Shown here in pieces: positions 18,324-30,955 of a stretch of 64,000 bases of DNA. The notes below the pieces were generated by a model. The model was not told the origin of the DNA and searched no databases. It saw only the letters and a program-made list of their open reading frames with translations. Source of the stretch: Rosellinia necatrix (taxonomy: Eukaryota > Ascomycota > Sordariomycetes > Xylariales > Xylariaceae); the NCBI GenBank assembly GCA_021209875.1, contig JAGYVD010000010.1:2542001-2606000 (forward strand), in the 5' to 3' direction. How positions within the stretch are numbered: the stretch's first letter is position 1; each line of letters starts with the position of its first letter. Both the position numbers and the translations under genes were made by a program.

Positions 18324-18845
18324 GATGGCTGCCCGAATTGCACAACCAATGTGTGCTACCCTTGGATGTGTTCTGTCTCGGGCACGGACGCCCTTCTGAA
18401 AACCTTGAAGTCGTTACAGAGTACGCGTCCCGGATTCCAAACCGCTGATAGCGACAACGTAGACGCACCGCAACTCCAACAGATACGCTGAGGCCGCCAT
18501 CAAACCTCTGAGATTGCCGTCGTGCCAGAGTACTCAACAGAAACACTACCGTACCGAAACCCGCCGGCCGTAGGGGCCCTCATCGCTCGTTCACTGCTAG
18601 CAGCTATAGTCAACTGCAAAGATAGGCGTACGAGACGGCTACGAGCCAAAAGCGGCGAGAGGATCAAGGCTCGCTAGACTATCCTATTAGCAATGTAACA
18701 ACGATCCATTTCACGACACTAGTTATCAACATATACTATTCGGATGACAAATTCAACGCATAAACGCTGCCGGCCAATTAGGGGCTGCATTATTAATTAT
18801 TTAGAGTAATTACCTGTATGTTTCAACAACTACCCATAATTATCG
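18324..18845. other. Spacer
   Basis: May include unrecognisable upstream sequence of the MFS relic; nothing else seen. Confidence 0.4.
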
Positions 18846-21546
18846 TTATATGTGGCGAAGCGGCCCAACACATACTAAATGCAAACTGACAATCATGTAC
18901 AACATCCATCTTTCCCGAACGCTCAAATCGGGTGTCCAACTTAATTGCTTCAATACTTGTTCCCGCCAATTATCATTTGCATCATAATCCGGGGCCCAGG
19001 CTTGGGTTTCTAGTAATCTGGAGATGTATAACACACAGTGCTGGATGAACGATAAGGTAAACCCGAATGAAGCGGGACATAACCAACCGGGTATGTTTAC
19101 AGGATCAATGGTCACGCCATTAGACGTAGTCCTTGTCGTGTCATAAGACCACCAGTCTAATAGCGAGGGCCGGTCAGAACATCAACAGATCTTGTATATA
19201 TAAGTACTCACCGTAGCGTATAATGATATCACGAGTCCCAAAAGGCTGAGACAGTGTGGTAATTTCCATGACTGGTGTATTATTTAACGGGTTGCTGTAG
19301 GATTTGTCAAGTGTCTTGTAACGCAAAGCGCAGTACCATGTGGTATACCAAACTGACATTACTCGTCCGGAGGGGCGTGTAGACCCTATGCCACTTCCCT
19401 GTGGCAATAAACATGCCCCATTACCTTCAGAAAGGGTGTCGCCGGAGGGTGTTGTAAGAACCAAGAGCAGATCTGTGTTATCTGCATCAATTTTAGGGGG
19501 AAGGTCGCCCACGCACAAGGAAATGTCAAATAAGATGCCGGTAAAGGGTACAGTAAACCTAGTCGTGTTCGGTCGCGGTACACGAATGCCAAGGCGGTGA
19601 TGACCAGCCCCCAGTCGCATGAGAAACCCACCACTTATGGGCATAACTACACCATCCCACTCTTCCATCTTTGCACCTTCGCCAGGAATAAGAGGAAGCC
19701 AACGATCTTCATCGAACGGGCCCCCAGAAGCGTGTATTCGGGGCATCGAGGAAAAAAAGAGACTGGCCGGCAGTGCCCCTTCATTCTCGATAGTAGCACG
19801 TATTATAGCTCGCATTTGACCCTCGACTGGAAGGGACCTGATCAGTAGGGCCCGGAACCGCATGGTAGTTGCGAATATTTGCAGGGAATCATCAGGTTGG
19901 CTGGTCGTCTTGCCAAACAAGGCGTTCCACGAGCTCACAAACCGCGGGCGAGACAAATGTGGTGCTGTGGCGTAAATTTTGCGCAAAGAAGTCCCGGTCC
20001 GAACCCACTCTTGTCGGTAGGGAATATATACGCGGCCAGGGGAGAATCTTTGTAGCTCACAGCAAAGTAGTGACCATGGGGCTAGGAGTAGGGTATTTGG
20101 GTTTGCATCAAAAAAGGCACCAGAGCCAGCGAGCTGGACAAAAATGCGCCTTGATAATTTCTCTTCTTGGTGAGTCCAGCACCTCGAGCGCCATGCACTG
20201 ATGGCTATTCGGGCTAGTACTTCTTCGTCTATAGTCGCCTTACGAGCATCAATGGTTTCCGGGGCGTAGCGCTGCAGTTCGTGGTCAAGAACGAGAGTCT
20301 GAGAAGCAAGCGCGTATGTCGGTACCATGCGATCGATTGCAATGCCCTTGAGGGCGTCTCTTCTTTCATCCTGTCCGGATGCAGGGACGCAATACACATC
20401 CAGCCACAGAAGAACCTCGTCAGTGGACCGAGTCCTTCGCCGGCTGCGCGACGATGATTGTCCATTTTGGGAACGATAATCATGGCTGACACGAAGCTTT
20501 GCTACTACGCCACGCAGCTGACATTCGGGGAGGGAGTTTCGTGATGGAGTGCCTAATCCATCGGACCAGACATGGGACACGGCCTGATATGGCGTCGAAG
20601 AGTCCACCCTCACGTAAGATAGTTGAATTGGCGAATGGGGTACATCAACCGACAGTTGACATTTAAGCAAAGGAATCCCGCCAGTCTCGAGAATTGACAT
20701 CATCTGGTCCAGGGGGGCCTCGACATGTGCGCATCCCTGACAGTCGTCGATATGCCGCCCACAAAACGTGTTGGTGTCTATGTTGTACGCTACGCAGTGG
20801 TGATGCTGCGAGCAGTCACTGTGGTTCACCCACTCTGGCACTTCGCGACGAAGTTCAGCCAGGTAAATGAGGGTGTGGTAGGTGAATGTCTGGATTAAAT
20901 GTCGTACTTGGTGCGAACACCACGCTCTCTCTTGGTCTCCCCATCTGTGCTTGATTGGTCTCAGCGAAAGTCTATCTTGCCAGTCGAATCTGATCGGAAT
21001 GTTTTTTTCCAAAAGCCCCTCCACGGTGTCCGTAAAATCTTGTTGCAGTGTCTGAACAAGGATACGGATTGATAACAGGATCTCTGGGAGCGGCCCGTCG
21101 AACTGAGTGTCCAGTTGGTCAATCCGGCTGCATTCATTCACAACGAAGGATAGGAGCTCAGATTTTAAGCCCACGTGGGGCTTTCGAAAGGGCTTCTTCA
21201 TTCGCTTAATGTGCTGTGTTATCAATATTGGGAGCTCAGCGGTCGAAAGAACGCGTTGTTGCTGGCTCGTGCTATTGTTGCTGTGGACGTGAGGAGACAC
21301 CGTTCGGACGAAATCTTCGACCTTGAATTGGTTTCCAAAGAATTCCTTCAAAAAGCCAAAGTATAGCCAACCCTGGACAAAAAAAGCGTGGACAATCGGC
21401 TGGTGAGGACCCGGATGTTCATCTGAACGATGATATCGATTTCGAAAGCCTTCAAGGCCAAGGCCATCATACAGATTTAAGGCGGGCTCGAGAACAGGAA
21501 TATCATCCATAGGGACGCCATTTTTAGGGTGCAATAAATGATCCAT
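18846..21546 (-). CDS. HET-domain (heterokaryon incompatibility) protein
   Basis: Two exons: 21546-19212 and 19156-18846. The intron 19211-19157 (55 nt) has donor GTGAGT and acceptor ATTAG, giving 2646 nt = 881 aa. Without splicing the ORF would end at 19174 and lose a 104-residue tail (from DWWSYDTTR to PLRHI). HET signatures lie at about residues 320-465: YQAVSHVWSDGLG, LLWLDVYCVP, MVPTYALASQTLVLD and SRCWTHQEE. A Cys/His cluster (CSQHHHC, FCGRH, DCQGCAH; about 245-274) precedes it, as in related fungal HET proteins. Such proteins trigger cell death on fusion of unlike hyphae. No NACHT, ankyrin or WD repeats follow. The start is the ATG at 21546; the frame is open seven codons more to a GTG. 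The reading frame is intact, so the gene is probably functional. Confidence 0.9.
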
Positions 21547-22017
21547 CCTAGTTTCATGATAGAACACAAGCGATGTGCCTGAAGTTATTGTGAAGTAGAT
21601 ACGAGGATGTCTGGTTCTAGGAAAGTATTTTCTCAGTCAACCTTGGTCCCAGCCTAGGTCTGTTTGGCTACGTGGCTTCAAACGTGCCACTTTTTACGGT
21701 TACATTTCTAGGTTGGGTTATGCAACTTCCAGGGAATCATCAGCGGTCCAAAGGCATTGCCCCCAAAAATATCGCCCCTGGAGCCACTTCGGCGCCGTGG
21801 TGATTATTGGTCCGGTTGCGCTATCAACCATGGGGTCTATCTAGACACAGACACGTTGCTGCTGCAGGCGGCGCGTCGCGTTTACCCGGCATTGTACAGC
21901 GACGGTGGGCAGGAAGGGCCTATGATTTAACGTAGGCACTTGCCAGCAATGAGTCCAGATCATGTGGGAGTAACTGGACTTAGCAATACCTAGTAACTAC
22001 TGGCAGTCTTCCAGCAT
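21547..22017. other. Intergenic between HET and GH16 genes
   Basis: Combined upstream region of the HET gene and 3' region of GH16; no gene seen. Confidence 0.5.
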
Positions 22018-23066
22018 TTAACTCGATACATATTGAGCAATATACCCGATTTCCATAGCGCTACCCATACCGTCCATCGTGGCACCGTTGGGGTTACCAG
22101 GCTACAAGACAAAAAAAATATTGTTAGTAAACATCCCGTGTGTCAATTTTTTTTTTTCACGTTCTCCCCTAATCTTTTGAGGTCGGTCAACTTACGAATG
22201 TGCCGCCCACGGCGACGTTGACGATGATGAAGAGCGGCTTGGCGACCAGCGAGTTCCAGACGGCCTGGTTGCCGATGCGGGCGCCGGTGACCTGCATGTA
22301 CTGGACGCCGTTGCGGAACCAGGTGATGGACTCGCCCGTCCAAGCGGCGGCGCGGCGGTTGATGTTGACGCGCCAGACGTGCCAGCCCTGATCCGAGATG
22401 CTGACGGTGCCGCCGATGCCGGACGGCTCGTTGCAGATGCCGCCTGGCGACACGTTGCAGTGAACGGTGCCGTACCCCGTCAGTCGCCCGTTGACCGTCT
22501 CGAGGATGTCGATCTCGCCGCACTGCGGCCACGGCGTGCCGTGGCGGATGCTGTCGCCCAGCAGCCAGAACGCCGGCCAGATGCCCTGCTTGTTGGCGAT
22601 CGGGTTGTCCCCGAACCGGATCATCGCCTGCACGATCGTCGCCTTGCCCTCCGGCGGGGTGAAGGTCCGCTTCGACTCCAGACGTGCTGACGTCCAGACC
22701 CCGGTTTGGGCATTTTTCAGTGGTATGATCTTCAGCGTGTGATCGGCCGTGACGTGGTGGTTGTTGGGCGACGCCGTGTACGTCTCAAGCTCGGCGTTGG
22801 CGTTGTTGGGCCCCGTGACTACGATCTCCCGTATAAGTAGTTGCCGCTTATCTTATGCTAAGGGGAGAACGGACTGTAAAAGGGATCCGGATAGGGCAAC
22901 AGGGTTATCACTCACTGATATTCCAGTTCGTCGTAGGCACCGTCGAACCTGGCGTCCCATCAAAGCTGTACTCTTGAACCATGTTGAAGCCATCAATAGC
23001 TGGTGCCTGCAGGGGGGTGACGGGCACTGCCGCCACGGCCAATGCGAGGAGTACTTTGGAAAGCAT
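22018..23066 (-). CDS. Secreted GH16 endo-beta-1,3(4)-glucanase
   Basis: Three exons: 23066-22916, 22851-22196 and 22101-22018. Introns 22915-22852 (64 nt, GTGAGT...AAG) and 22195-22102 (94 nt, GTAAGT...GTAG). The total, 891 nt, gives 296 aa. Residues 1-21 form a signal peptide (MLSKVLLALAVAAVPVTPLQA). The catalytic motif GEIDILE places Glu163 (nucleophile), Asp165 and Glu168 (acid/base) in the ExDxxE form of laminarinase-type GH16. Substrate-cleft blocks are present (GPNNANAELETY, IWPAFWLLG, FIIVNVAVGGTF) and the last exon supplies the final beta strand (MEIGYIAQYVSS). The enzyme should hydrolyse beta-1,3 or mixed-link glucan outside the cell or in the wall. Length is normal for a single-domain member. 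No GPI signal or carbohydrate-binding module is seen. Confidence 0.93.
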
Positions 23067-25041
23067 CTTGGGCCTCGACTTGTGGGGGCAAGCAACGAGA
23101 TGAGAAGGGAGGGATGGCGTTGATCAATTCCACGACGTCTCGATCGGCGCTGAAAGACGTTAACGACTATCGCGACCTGATGATCGGCATGCTCCTCCTT
23201 TTATACTTGCACCGCGCGCTATTCCTGAAGATTCGGAACAATCCTCACTGTGGGCAACACTACTCCTTCTGGGGCACGGTCTGTGATTCAGGAGCCACAC
23301 TCGATGGCTTGGGCAACCAGAAGACCATGCAAGGCAGGGTAACTGTTGTCCAATTTACAAAACAGGGAGGTGATCATGCATCCATGTCCAAAGGATGCCG
23401 TCTTGGAGTTTTAGGGTGAGAGATGTTCCTAGAATGTGGGAATCGAGCAATCGAGTGCGTGATGGATTCGAAGCGAGATCCATGTACGACAGACGCCGTA
23501 CATGGGGCCTAGCCACGGACCGGAACTGAATCCTTTGAATTTAGTTTCAGTACCAACTCGTTTTGCAACCCTGGGAGGTCAGGTATGGAGCTCCTACAAT
23601 GACCTCAATGCAATAATTCTAATCAATTCAAGGGATACAGCAGGATCAAACAGGAAACAAAGTAACATAAACCCGATTCTTGGCTCACGTACTAAAACAG
23701 CATTCAAAGAGATAGCGACAAGAGTCCGAGGAGGAATCAGACTCCGGTTTCAAAGACCGGCCTGGGCTTCAGACTTGGGGTTTTTGAAGAGGTTGGGCGC
23801 GATCTGGGGTAAATACGCCGGCACATCTTCTCCCAATCGCATAGTTTATGCCAAGAGAACCATGCATTCGGAAATCTGGATGGATCTGGGAGGTGTTCTT
23901 GGGACGGCTAGTAGCGTGTACCTGCACAAGCGTCGTCGATCCGAAGATCATTTGGTTGGACCCGTGCAGTTCGTGGTACCCCATTTTAAGAACCATCATT
24001 TGCGGGAGGAACCCTACGGGGAAGGTCGGAGTGTTGGGTGCAAGGATAAAGGCAGCTAAGACCCATTCTTACCCGGTTAGACTTATAAGAGGGGAAAAGG
24101 CTCGGACAAATAACGCTCTGTACTAATAGGCCTCCCGATTGGACGACTCGTCTTTATCAGATCAGTATGTAGACGCGTCGGAGCGTGCTGCCGATAAATA
24201 ACTGGGGTTCTTTGGGTATAGAAATCTCCCACCGCTAATCCTTCAAACAATCTCAACCTCGGGGTTATCTCGGCGTCGAACAACCTCACCTCCATAATAC
24301 ATTAGTTACCGCCTGAGTCTTGCCATCGCTATCGTAGGTTATAGGAATGACCCTTGAGGTGCTAAGCGCCTGCGGTAGAAAAACATAATATCTGAACCTT
24401 GTTATTCTAGTTATCGATCCAGATGTTGTCATTTTAGGTTACAGTGGCGCTATGCCATTGGTTGGTAAACGAGATATCTCCCGTCGTAGTAAGAGGAGCC
24501 AAGCCGGTTCAGGAAATAGATTATTCTATACAGTTTACATTGTTTTATACAAACAGTTCTTTAGACTATCCTACGCGGCGACCCCGTTGCGCGATAATGT
24601 CACGTAGGCTATGAACTCTGTTCTTATTGCACAAATTGAGGAAGAAGGATGAAAGGGAGGTTAAGGTGGCCAGTGAGGAGGCGTTGCGCCATTTTCCCCC
24701 ATCACTAGTATAGCAAACAGGGACGACGGCGGCGGCGGCAACAACGGTTCAGGTGGTAACTAACTCTTAAGAAAGCGTCGACAGAACACGGCGCATTTCA
24801 CTATACTAATAGATTCTCCCGGGGGTGTTTCAAAATGCTGGTGCATACTGACAAGAATAGATAATCTGAGCCACAAGAAGGCTCTATGAGGGGCTACTAA
24901 AAACAGAAGGACCACTCAAAATAGGCTCATGATACCTAAATTAGCCAAACAATAGATATAGGGGAAAGCTAACTTAGACGGCATGATTAGGCTGTCCTTG
25001 AATTCATGCGTGTCCAAGAAAAGGTCCCGGGAATCCGTAAG
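23067..25041. other. Gene-poor stretch
   Basis: A 185-codon plus frame at 23502-24059 has no family resemblance. A weak echo of the GTCAC-end repeat lies near 24595-24640. Nothing else supported. Confidence 0.4.
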
Positions 25042-26130
25042 TTACCCAGTCCGTCTAGCTATGTCCGAGGACTCGATGCCACCGATCCATACCCTTGCCA
25101 AATCTCGCGTATTCGAGATATTCAGAAGAGGATTCGAGTTCAGCAACACAAGATCGGCACGCCTGCTAACCTCGATTATACCGCGATCAGATAGCCGATG
25201 CCACTTCGCAGACTCAACCGTAGCGACCCTAAGAGCCTCGAGAGGTGAGGGCCCCACGCCATTAAGCAATTCCAGCTCGCCGTACGGCGAAAGGCCGAAA
25301 GGGAGGTCAAGACTCGGGGCAATAGCGCCTACGGAGTCCGCCCCTGCTATGATAGGCACGCCGGCCCCATGAAGCCTGCGTAAATCCTGTTCAACCTTGC
25401 CATGTGGCGTTGGTATTATTGGCCCGACCCAGATCTGTACTTCAAGATTGTCATAGTCGATGTACTAATTTGTTGATTACGCTTCATCCTGCGTATTGTA
25501 CAGCTTGATAAAAGTGCATCATCAAATATATGTTGGATTCCATTCGTCCGTGATTCCACGGCTTATAAATAGGACGCCAAGTCAGAGGCATGGGCCATCG
25601 TTTGTCGGTTCAGCGCATGAGTCCTGATCACGATGATGTCGTGCTGTGCTTGTGTCAACCCGCCCACACCGGCCACGATCTTGGAAACGCTGCTTGAATT
25701 GCCAAAAGCCCAGTCTACTTGCTGCACCACGTCGGTATCGGGATACGCAATTTGATCGGCGGGAGGGTTCTGGCTACTGTTTGGATTTGGCGGTCCGGTA
25801 GCTGCGATACCTGTGGAAAGCAATGAGTTGATGCCCCCTGACTGGTTGCGTAGTGTAGTGCGGGCTGTATGGGTCTAGCCGCGGCACACTATGTTGAGAG
25901 CAGTCGTTACGCCGTATGAAGCGGCAGCCTCAATGCCAGAGGTGTTCGAAATATGTATGTGGGCGTTGATTAAACAAGGCATGAGGAGTTTGCCCGTGCC
26001 ATCGACTGCGGTTTCGACGTCTTCGGTGGTTCCCGTGATGAGGCCGTTCTCGAATACCACGGATCACGGACCGCGGGTTGGTGAACGACTGGCCGTCAAA
26101 GACACAGACGTTTTCAATAACCGTCTTCGT
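25042..26130 (-). pseudogene. Amidohydrolase-family gene, decayed
   Basis: Pieces in the right order but different frames read as one metal-dependent amidohydrolase. Near 26125-26062 an N-terminal strand (ENVCVFDGQSFTNP) passes by frameshift into VFENGLITG and the metal-site strand KLLMPCLINAHIHIS (25875-26060). A central piece has GGLTQAQHDIIVIRTHALN and MAHASDLASYL (25563-25823). The C-terminal piece has PIIAGADSVG, ELELLNGVGPSPLEALRVAT and RADLVLLNSNPLLNISNTRD (25042-25359). Stops separate the pieces and the usual metal-ligand spacing is broken. Family members hydrolyse amide or dipeptide bonds; this copy is not expected to be active. Confidence 0.8.
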
Positions 26131-26616
26131 AGCGGGGAGACCCCAGTGACCGTTTCTCTGCTTGTTCGAGTATATCTCGTGCTGATACTACGCGTTGGTG
26201 CTCTTGGAGGCACGCTAGGGCATCGGGAAGCAGGGTCGCAAGCAGGAGACGGATAGAGAGCTGGCCCAACAACATCTCGATAGAATGAAATCTTGTTGGT
26301 TTTATGAAGATATATAGGCCTTGTGATCACGCGCTCAGTCTAGCCCATGAGCAACTAACAGTCTGATTGTCTGTCATTCATATGCCACCACCAGACCCCT
26401 ACATGACGCTTTCTAGTGTCCCTCCACACAACCTCCCCCAAACACCCAAGCGTTAGGGCAAAGGTGACGAAGAACTACGAATAAAATGCCCCAAAACCTC
26501 GTTTATTTCGCCTACATCTCATGCAGGTCGTTCCACCGCCAGTGCCGTCTCGGACCTACTGCTTACTAAAGTGGCCAAGAACCGTCCTAAATGCCCCGCA
26601 AATGGTGGAAAGCTCA
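26131..26616. other. Spacer, downstream of the receptor gene
   Basis: Nothing seen beyond possible leader of the amidohydrolase relic near 26130-26330. Confidence 0.4.
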
Positions 26617-27942
26617 TCAAGAATTTAAGCCTGGTTCCAACAATGGAAGCGTTATCTGTCCGTTCAGATATTGTACCTCGTAATCCAAAGTTACCGTCAT
26701 TCGAATCTCCCCACTAGAGCCCTCTCCGTTCCCCATCAAGAGCATCTCCGGATCTGCCTCATGCTTACACGTGGTTGTTAGTTCGATGTGATAAGGGTAT
26801 TCGACTTTCGCCCACCCACCTTCCTCCTCATGCCCCGTCTTGCGACACACCCACGGCTCTAAGGGCGTGAGTGTATCACTCGATTCCCGTCCTCTGGGTA
26901 CGAATTTGGAGGCTACATTGACGATGAGTAGACGAATCTGCGGTATGCAAGCACATATAATAGCCACGCTCATCTCAATGATCATCCACATTGTTGATGA
27001 GACATCGTACAGCGGATCGCGACTGCTTTGCTCAGTATTTATCGTCGTGGATCGGAGAATAGAAGTGATTATTACGCTAAATAGGGTCAACCACAAGAAA
27101 CTGACATGAAAATAGGGTAAATTGAGCAACGGCTTTGTCCGTGACTTACAAGATACCCAATCCAAATCCAAATATCAACAATATTTTTTTCTCGCGCGGA
27201 ATCTGGAGGGATCGAATGAGTGGGATCGGGATGAGTATGATAACAACGTCGGTGGCAATGCTAAAGGCCGTGCTGGCAAACCTGAACGGTCCATTATTGA
27301 TGCATTTCTTTGACGCGACACTTTTATCAAACACCGCAATGACCGGTATACATTCGCAAATTGAGGCGATGATGAGAGCGATAGAATACAGGGCGATGAT
27401 TGCGAGGAGGATATAACAGGCCCTTTTGCACCACTGGACCCCGCCGAAGATGCGAAGATATAGCAAGACAATCGACATTTTGGTCAGAGAGATGGATATC
27501 TTGTACGTAGTTTGGAGAATGTAAATCGACTATAGAATTAGTGAGTATCGATACCAATGACTGTTCGTTCATCAGGGGTATATGAGCTGACCAAGAATGC
27601 CCCGCGTTTCTGAGAATCTGGCACGGTTTCAGTGTGTTTCCCGTAGCCGTTACTACATCCCCATAGTATGATCATTTCAGTTACTAGAGCGAACACCTAT
27701 ATGGAAAACGTATTAGCGACATGATCCCAATATTTGTGCGCTGTAAGGATACTGACCAAAGAGACCAGGATTGAGTAGTCATCGGCTCTTAATCCACCGG
27801 ACCTCCTAGATGTCCAGATTCTTGCCCCCACAACGACTGGGCAGATGAATAGGAACATCCAAGCAGGGACGTATATCAAAGGAGAATTGTCATTCGCCGA
27901 AGCGTTGACATTTGCGCCATCACTTCGAAATGTGATCATCAT
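26617..27942 (-). CDS. Fung_rhodopsin-domain (PTH11/SAT4-like) membrane receptor
   Basis: Four exons: 27942-27757, 27696-27592, 27529-27150 and 27100-26617. Introns are 60, 62 and 49 nt with donors GTCAGT, GTCAGC and GTAAGT. The total, 1155 nt, gives 384 aa. Seven hydrophobic segments are expected; visible marks are TSRRSGGLRADDYSILVSL after TM1, GYGKHTETV before TM3, YKISISLTKMSIVLLYLRIFG (TM3), DVVIILIPIPLIRSLQIPREKK (TM5 and loop), and a cytoplasmic tail after TM7 rich in charged and polar residues. This layout is that of the fungal rhodopsin-like family that includes Pth11-related G-protein-coupled receptors. No N-terminal CFEM domain is present. Ligand unknown. The reading frame is intact once spliced. 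Confidence 0.88.
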
Positions 27943-30900
27943 TCAGGAAGGTTCACTATAGGGATTTATAGTAAATTCGCGTAATGCCTGAGGCTGGCGC
28001 AGAATATACAGATGAGAAATAAGTTTCTTCGATGTGTGAATGTCTTCAACCGCAATGTGGGTTAAAGTTGGATATAGGATTTTGTGAAACGAATGTATAG
28101 GTACTCAGTTCAATATCAAATAGAGAACTCAACTCCGAGAGTGCGTTGAAGACTTGAGTTGTTGGGAGTTGTAGTGATGCCAAAATAATTTAGCAACATT
28201 AATCTCGCCATAGCCAGGAACGGCTCAATAAATAACAATCGATTAGGTCACATGTTAGAGTGCGAAGGCAGTCATCAAGACAGCCCTATTTACTGTCCGT
28301 GTTGTCTATCGTGGCACGCAGCCATCGGGATAACTGCCTACTCGAGGCCGAAGCCGAGCGGACGGTTAAGATATCTCCCTAATTTCCCCCTCAGAGTGCC
28401 CCAGTCGGATAGCATAGGTGTTGCAAGAATACACTAGAAACTCTCGTGACCCAATCCCCACGTTGCTACAGATGACAATTATACGCATCACAAATGGGGC
28501 GAACAGACTAAAACTCGGGAGAGTAAAATTCAAAAGGGAGGCTCCCAAGCAGTAGAATCCAAATAAGTACCAACTCTCCCCGGGATTTTTTTCTAGAGAT
28601 TACTCTTCCCCTCGTGGTGGACAGAGTACAACCAGTGACCCGTGATACCCATATCTATAAATCCGGGGGCGAGCAAGGTGTATACGATGGCTTCGTTAAC
28701 CGTGAGTTTATTCGGCTACTCTCCCTTGTTCTACACCAGGTTGCCACCAGTTGGTTCTCTTTCTTCCTCTACCTGTCTCCTCGCCCGATCCGGTATTCGT
28801 GCCACGATTAATCAGCGGTTATAATCAACTTATCGGTCGTACGAAGTTGTACGAGCTTGGTTAAAAAAAAAAACACCTAATTCGTGCTGCTGTCTCCGGC
28901 CTTTCTAGATTCCTTGCTCGGATGAGGAGCACGACGACTAAAATGATGATGATAAATGAGCAAGGGGTAGATATGCGCTAGCCCTTCCGTGCGTGGCAGG
29001 CATCCGTGGTTGTGGAAGTCTATTCGGAGTCTGATACGAAGGACCAGTGTTACAATTATTCTAGTTGTCTGCCGTGACGTAGTTCACTCACAAGTAGTGG
29101 TAGGATCCCCGGGCGCCAAGAAATGCACCGTACTTCTTTAGTGGCGTTCGCTCACGGGAAACGATAACTAAGAACACGCGGCAGTTCCGCCTCTGGGGGT
29201 CAGTGGAAGGGCGTGGCAGGGGTTTAATTGCCACCCATTTGGTACCACATTGTAATCAGTGTTGGAAATGCCGAGAGCTGGAGTTGAATACATATAAAAG
29301 CCCATCTCGTCCTCCAACCCTCATTCTCCCTCCCCCTTCCCCTCCCCCACTATGAAATAGTAGAGCTTGTCGTATGGGTATTCCGGCAGTAGTTACTGTC
29401 ATGGACCAATACCAAAGTACTTGAGCACCTAATCCCCAGTTTTTAGACTACAGCGCCTCCATCCAATTACAGGGTTCTCTCGCTCTAGGGCGGCGAATCA
29501 GAATTTAGACTTCATCCACTTCGGGAATGTGCAAACAGGGTTATTCCAACTCCCTAGACCTAGCAAATTGGTAGTAATAATATATTGTCTGCCTACTTAT
29601 CTAGATATTTACTTGATATTCGAGGAAATATACAGGCGTAGCTACCCAACCCATATTCCATTGCATGACTTCCCGACTATAACTAAGCAGCCACTCCGGT
29701 TCGTACGGGAAGATGTGTATAATCCTTTAGTACATGAATGATATTATACCAGCATCCAATGTGGCTTCAATAGTGTGAGTGGGGTTAATTAAGAGGTGAG
29801 AAAACACGGGATCTGGCTGACATTGCAGATATAGATCCGAAAATCAATCTTGGTCAATATAACGCTCATTAGATACGATACTTATCTTATGCTTGCGGAT
29901 GAAGAGAGTATTAACTATACACCATGGTAGAGCAGTTATTCTGTGATATTCCACAATCTAACTCATTGAATTAATACTAGCCAGCCAGCCACGACTTGCG
30001 CCGATCACGGCGTTCGGTGGTAGTAATCAATTTACCAGCGGAGGCGAGGCGTCAATGTTTCAGACCCCGTGCGTAGTATCACGACTACTAGTTTAAAAAC
30101 AAGCAGGATAACAGCTCATGGGACTAGCTACCGAGACCGGTCTTAAACCCGGGACGCCGCCTTAATGGCCAACTACGCTTTAACCCGACCATTGCAGCTC
30201 GATGTAGTATGGAGACCCGGCAAATCGAGGTAGGTGATGCGCCACAATACTACGCATTTTAGGGATCTACTAGTGGAGCATACAGAGAGCGAGGAATGAA
30301 TCTCACTGTGGGGTGGGTAGGAAATCTGTCCATATAGGACGGGAAAGAAAGGGTTGGGTATATATACATAGCAGCCCGCCTCCCTATCGGTTTGTATACC
30401 TGATAACTGGTACCAGTGCCACCTTATAGTTGGTGATTCAACCTTCATCCAACACTTTTCGACATCGATCCCTAGGCCTTACTACTGGCCAGTAGTGGCT
30501 ATTACACAAGGCGAAGAGAAAACTCATGACCAAATATTCTTAATCGTCGTTGCACAGCTAATCCTTAGGTATGCGCTACCACCATGTTCAATCTATGTCT
30601 CCCTAGCAGTCATGTGCCTCGCATGTGTGAGCACGCCTCAGCGAAAGATAGAGTTCATATTCTCTTCGGTCTGGCTCGTGCCGCCGTGCTGGTATTCGCG
30701 GGGTTCCGGCTCTAAGTTCATCATTGCATACCTCACGCCCTTATTCCCTTCCGCTTCTACAGCATCTCCCCCAATAACAGTCCGTCGCTGACACTGAATA
30801 TGGCCTGCCAGCTAGAAAGAATATCCGAGGAGGTGTTTTACGAGGATCTCACGGATCGCGTCGCCACTTACCGAGGACTAATAGCGGTCGCGGGTAGAGC

Positions 30901-30955
30901 ACGAACCATATACGTAAAAAGGCACGACTCACATCACCAGCGAGAGGACGACATC
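27943..30955. other. About 3 kb gene-poor, AT-rich stretch
   Basis: No frame with coding character. The sequence has many TA steps and short A/T runs, as in decayed repeat DNA, but no element end could be recognised. The last about 150 bp are the probable leader of the transporter gene at 30956. Confidence 0.4.

Noticed and set aside
18298..18546. 82-codon minus frame upstream of the MFS relic
   Set aside because: Wrong frame and composition for a membrane protein.
22143..22690. Overlapping frames of 129 and 103 codons on both strands
   Set aside because: GC-rich shadows of the GH16 second exon.
23502..24059. 185-codon plus-strand frame
   Set aside because: No conserved block, no neighbours, average composition; not enough to call a gene.
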